12,500 nt of DNA from Botryococcus braunii (lineage: Eukaryota > Chlorophyta > Trebouxiophyceae), in the NCBI GenBank assembly GCA_002005505.1, contig KV908706.1, positions 30,001-42,500 of the forward strand. Direction: 5' to 3'. Numbering within the stretch: position 1 is the stretch's first letter; each line of letters starts with the position of its first letter. Positions 1 through 12,500 of the stretch are shown here, in pieces. The position numbers and the translations under genes are program-made. Below the pieces are notes generated by a model. The model did not search any database, was not told where the DNA came from, and saw only the letters and a program-made list of their open reading frames with translations.

Positions 1-1886
1 ATCCGTTCCGACGTACTTAGCCCCTCTCCACCCGTGGATCAACTGGAAGGCAGAGGAATCTCAGTAGGTAGCAACAATCGCTATGCAAAGCAAGAGGAGT
101 GGACGCCATATTTAAAATATCCTCTTCAAAATCGATTCGATCAGTTATGAATCCGTCGGACGAAGAACAAGCTCTTCAGCGGGACTCGAGGAACAGCACC
201 GGAATACACTAAAGGGGAGCCACCTGTTCCCCTAGAGACCCATCTAAAATTGCACGCCATCCACCACCTTTTATAACCTGCCACAGCGTCTGTGCATCAT
301 AAACCCTCTTCACATACTTTATCAGCTCCGGCTCTCGTTTTGGAATAACGCGTTGCCTAAATGCCCGCACAAGTGAATTTACAGCTGAAGACATAGCATA
401 CAGGACAATCACTTATTCCGTCCACTTTTTGATGCAATCTGCCATAGTTAGCGTTGCCCTTCTCATCGTCTATATGTGATCGTAACACCGGGGCCATCTA
501 TTCTGGGACGGGTCGTTGTACCGGCAATATTGCACAATAAGCCTAAAAACAGGTGAAAGTGTGCTCGAACACGTGCTCAAAAATGTGAGCACAGGTTGAT
601 GTCAAAAGCACTTCATTCTTTCATTTCCACCTGAAATTTCACTTCACATCCCCACATGGGAGTTAGTAGCGTGTTATCATCGAAAGAACTACAACAGTGC
701 ACTGGCGAGTATAGGTCTATCATGCACAACCTAGGGTAGGAGTGCATGATTCAACTTCCCTGTGGTGGTTGCCACTGTATCCTAGGGAAATACCCACAGT
801 CTCGAGGAACATGCAAAGTCTTCTGGAGCATGGGGGGGTGGGCGCCCCACACGTGTGCTAAATACCGCAGTGGAATCACTGCATTTATCCCATACACGTA
901 CATATGGAACAGTGGACGTGGTGACAATGTGGCTGCAAACAAATAAGTGGGATTCCAAGAAGGCGGTGCTAGATTTCCCTAAGGTGCTTGCTGAGGTCTC
1001 ACAGGGACAGGCGCCCACAGTCTCTATCATGCCCCATGCATCCTGTAAAAGTATTGAATCAAGCCACATGAAAACAGGGTTTTCCCCCATTAAGTTCAGA
1101 ATGCAGCAAGTTGTAATCCCAATCTGGTGTGTGCAACATGTGTCCCATTAAACAGTGACGGCTGGACATGTCACATGTCGAGGTGTGAGCATACTTATAA
1201 TCAGCAGCACATCTGCATAATCTCCACTCACCATCCGGGAATCTGCATCATCTCCATTCACCATTCCGGGGGGATCCCAATCCCCGACTCGTCTTCACCT
1301 TCCCACTCACCGTTCTAGGGATCTCGCAGTAAACCAATCCCCTAAGGTTTTCCTCTCCTCTGCTTTGGTCACTGCGAAGCTGCACCTGTCACAAATCACT
1401 CGCATAACAACCTTTTCCATTCGCCACACCTCTTCGTAGGCATTGATTCTCGTCGAGCCCCCTGCCAAATCCAGCGTATAAGGCCTTCATTCCGATGCAT
1501 GACCTTGTCCTTGCCTGTGACGGCCAGGTGATACTGGATCGACTGTACAGTATTTTCATATATTAAATAGTGTAGTACATTCTCATTTGACCAAGGGTAT
1601 GGGCACAGTGGGCCGATAAGCGATGATCGCATACATGCTTATACGCTTATTTACCTATAATCTTGTATAAGCAATAAATTCCCTCTATATATAAGCTTAT
1701 ACAACCAATACATTCTCCATTAGAGATAATATTGGCCAATCATTGAACCCAATGGTCGAAGCACATGAAAATACGCTCATGAGGCATCAGTATATGCACA
1801 TATGCTATAGCTTTGTCTATAGCTTATTGTATATGTCCAGCTGCTCGTAGGAATGTGGAGTTTAGGCTAAGCATGTGCCTGCACAT
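1..1886. other. No convincing gene; scattered weak ORFs
   Basis: This 1.9-kb stretch lies beyond the 3' end of the ABTB1-like gene. I see only short open frames without family resemblance, the longest being about 100 codons. It contains a 30-bp tandem duplication (1211-1271) and an AT-rich palindromic patch (1640-1741). Two minus-strand ORFs (209-412 and 1396-1632) are described as findings but are too weak to call genes. Confidence 0.6.
1211..1271. repeat. 30-bp tandem duplication
   Basis: Two head-to-tail copies start with ATCTGCAT at 1211 and 1241. They share the TCTCCA-T/C-TCACCAT-CCGGG pattern with three or four differences, including one inserted base in copy two. Confidence 0.85.
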
Positions 1887-1924
1887 GCGCGTGCGCACGC
1901 TTGCACGCACGCACACGCACGCAT

Positions 1925-1992
<68 letters not shown>

Positions 1993-2026
1993 GCGCGCGC
2001 ACACGCACACACACGCACACACACAC

Positions 2027-2112
<86 letters not shown>

Positions 2113-2117
2113 TCACA
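1887..2117. repeat. (CA)n microsatellite with GCGC interruptions
   Basis: An almost uninterrupted alternating purine-pyrimidine tract of more than 200 bp, mostly CA on the plus strand. A GC-alternating island lies near 1990-2000 and GCGTGCGCACGC-like flanks on the left. Such sequence can adopt Z-DNA. The Thr-His and Cys-Val ORFs across it are artefacts of the repeat. Confidence 0.97.
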
Positions 2118-2546
2118 CAATACTAACAACAAGAACAAACAGTTATCAAGAGCGTGGGGAAAATTCTTCGGAGATGTAATTGACAAGATATTAACTTGTC
2201 TGCACTTTACAAGCCGTCCATTTCTAGGTACTGCAAGGGCTTACAACATTGGCTTGTCAACCAAAAAGTATTTGGCCTTACCCATAGCAGAGTGGCCACT
2301 TGCACAACGGCGGAGGACAGAGTCCTCGAGCAATAACCATTTGCTGTAGCAAGCTGCTTCAGCATGAAGACTCACACGTCCCGATGCATGACAGGACCAT
2401 CCTATGCTCTCCAAGAAGGGAAACTACCCCACCTTGCTCCCACATACAACTCCAACAATCCTTGGTCGCGCTTGTTTTAACAGCCTCGTTGAAGCTCTGC
2501 GAAGGCAGAGGAAATTCCCTCTATCTGTTTCGCCATCCCCACCCCC
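2118..2546. other. Non-repetitive spacer past the 3' end of the gene
   Basis: Unique sequence between two microsatellites, downstream of the TAG of the ABTB1-like gene. It may contain the end of its 3' UTR. No ORF with recognisable content is seen on either strand. Confidence 0.5.
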
Positions 2547-2619
2547 CGTGCGTGCGTATTCGTCCGCGTGCGCGTGCATGCGTGCGCGCGCGCGTGCATG
2601 CGTGCGCGCGCGCGCGCGC

Positions 2620-2670
<51 letters not shown>

Positions 2671-2684
2671 TGTGTGTGTGTGTG
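2547..2684. repeat. GC/TG alternating tract and (TG)n
   Basis: GTGCGTGCG-type and GCGCGCGC runs lead into about 60 bp of TG on the plus strand. On the coding strand this reads as CA and begins about 40 bases after the stop codon, so it probably lies in the 3' UTR. The whole 138 bp is almost perfectly alternating purine-pyrimidine, a strong Z-DNA candidate. Confidence 0.95.
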
Positions 2685-2726
2685 CAGCTTTTCAGGAAGA
2701 GTAGACAGGGGCAGGCTATGAGGTCG

Positions 2727-11446
<8,720 letters not shown>

Positions 11447-12386
11447 CTGCGCATGCCGGGCAGTTGAGGATATTTGGCCACAACACAACAAGTGATTTCA
11501 CATAAATTTCCACAACCGTAGGTCTAGGCGAATAAAATTCAATGGTTGTCACGAAAGTTTCCAGCGGGTGCAATTGTGCAGGCCTTCTGAGGACGTAGTT
11601 GCACTCACCAAGTACCTCACTCTTTCCAAATCTCCATGCTTGACCGCAGAAAATAAGGCAGAACTGACACTGCTGCATGTTTGGCTTTTTTCTCCCATTA
11701 GTTGTTCCCATCAGTTGATCATTTGCAAGGCATGTGCGGACACTGACCGAAAAGGGGCTCGCGGTAGCATAGCCGTACTGTGCATGGCCAGAAGATAGCT
11801 CAAAAAAATGCAATAAATTTAACTTTATGAGTTTGAGGTCTGGGAGCTCAAGATGCTTCCTCCTTTTGCAACAACCTGGAACCAGATCGACGAGTTCTGA
11901 GTACGGCACCTCCCATTCGAAACCGTCAGTAACCCCAGCCTGGGGCCTAGCCCGGGCCGCCCAGGGCGGCCCGCCCTGGATACAGCGGTAGTACTGGTGC
12001 CCCATGTAGCACACCTCCGGTCCTCACTGAGGACTCCTCACCCGGTGGGTGTCGAGTGACACTGTCAACCCCACCTCAAGACACTGTCACCACCCCCCCC
12101 CCCCCTTTACTACATCCTCACTTTTTGCGTTCAGGCAGTTTTCACTCCATAAGCTTGTTTTCACGTCAGATCGATCCCCTTTTGGCTACTGCACCTTCAG
12201 TTTTCGAAACAGCCTGATTGTGGTATAGGCCCCCACTGCACAGAGTCAAGAGGGTATGGTACACTTCAGATGCTATCTATGCAATGAGTCTGTAAGGCTG
12301 ACCCTGGTAGACGAAGGAGAGATGTTTGTCGAAGCACCTCCCAAAGACACCCCAATTGTCATGTATGCCTGATTCGAGCGCGGACA
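11447..12386. other. No recognised exon upstream of the ankyrin exon
   Basis: The missing first exon of the ABTB1-like gene should lie on the minus strand in or beyond this stretch. I found no frame resembling the expected N-terminal helix. A 197-codon minus-strand frame (11421-12014) overlaps exon 1 in a different reading frame and has no family features. A C15 run lies near 12090, a GC-rich dyad at 11954-11972, and a possible plus-strand small ORF at 12256-12372. Confidence 0.5.
11954..11972. repeat. GC-only inverted repeat
   Basis: GGGCCGCCC, one base, then GGGCGGCCC: a perfect 9-bp dyad, adjoining the palindrome GCCCGGGC. It could be a protein-binding site or a chance GC-rich hairpin. 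Confidence 0.6.
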
Positions 12387-12416
12387 CGCTCGCTCGCTCT
12401 CTCTCTCGCTCGCTCG

Positions 12417-12494
<78 letters not shown>

Positions 12495-12500
12495 CTCTCT
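12387..12500. repeat. (CT)n array with GCTC units, cut by window end
   Basis: GCTCGCTCGCTCTCTC words grade into pure CT on the plus strand, then continue past the right edge. Confidence 0.95.

Noticed and set aside
1211..1271. CRISPR-like or direct-repeat array
   Set aside because: Only two adjoining copies with no spacers, in clearly eukaryotic DNA.
1813..2349. Long Thr-His, Cys-Val, Ser-Leu and Arg-Glu ORFs across the CA and CT arrays, here and at 6507-7461, 7628-8347, 8360-9612 and 9852-10668
   Set aside because: They are translations of dinucleotide repeats, open in several frames on both strands at once. Only the BTB-bearing exons embedded in some of them are real.

Overview
This is a stretch of nuclear DNA from a eukaryote. 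It is intron-rich, gene-poor and full of microsatellites. Coding sequence appears only as short exons bounded by GT-AG splice sites, there are no operons or ribosome binding sites, and long CA/CT tracts fill the introns. The sequence does not fix the species. A protist or alga with a large repeat-rich genome would fit, because the one recognisable protein is well diverged from the animal version, but this is inference.

One gene dominates and lies on the minus strand, with its 3' end at 2727. It encodes an ABTB1/BPOZ-type protein: ankyrin repeat, two BTB/POZ domains, a helical BACK-like segment and a conserved C-terminal helix. I could assemble nine exons: 11446-11315, 11023-10939, 9335-9204, 8335-8123, 7602-7478, 6842-6612, 4788-4576, 3536-3425 and 2869-2727. 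All splice phases agree (0,1,1,1,0,0,0,1), and together they give 1386 nt, or 461 residues plus a TAG stop. Animal ABTB1 has about 478 residues, so roughly 30 N-terminal residues and the start codon are missing; they probably lie beyond the right edge. Proteins of this family are thought to act as substrate adaptors for cullin-3 ubiquitin ligases.

Layout from left to right: 1-1886 has no convincing gene, only a 30-bp tandem duplication, an AT-rich palindromic patch and weak ORFs. A long CA microsatellite (1887-2117) and a GC/TG alternating tract (2547-2684) lie beyond the 3' end of the gene. The gene occupies 2727-11446. Its introns hold composite CA/CT arrays, a pyrimidine-rich block, a G-run minisatellite, a 27-bp inverted repeat and G-quadruplex-like runs. 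From 11447 to the right edge there is no recognised exon, except perhaps a 38-codon open frame on the plus strand, and the window ends in another CT array.

The most interesting observations are two. The penultimate exon is tandemly duplicated, with both copies open and phase-compatible, which suggests a mutually exclusive exon pair or a recent decaying duplicate. A ~35-bp minisatellite at the 3' end of the second-BTB exon reiterates the splice donor itself, so each unit carries a C-rich tract plus CAG, six exon-like bases, and GT.
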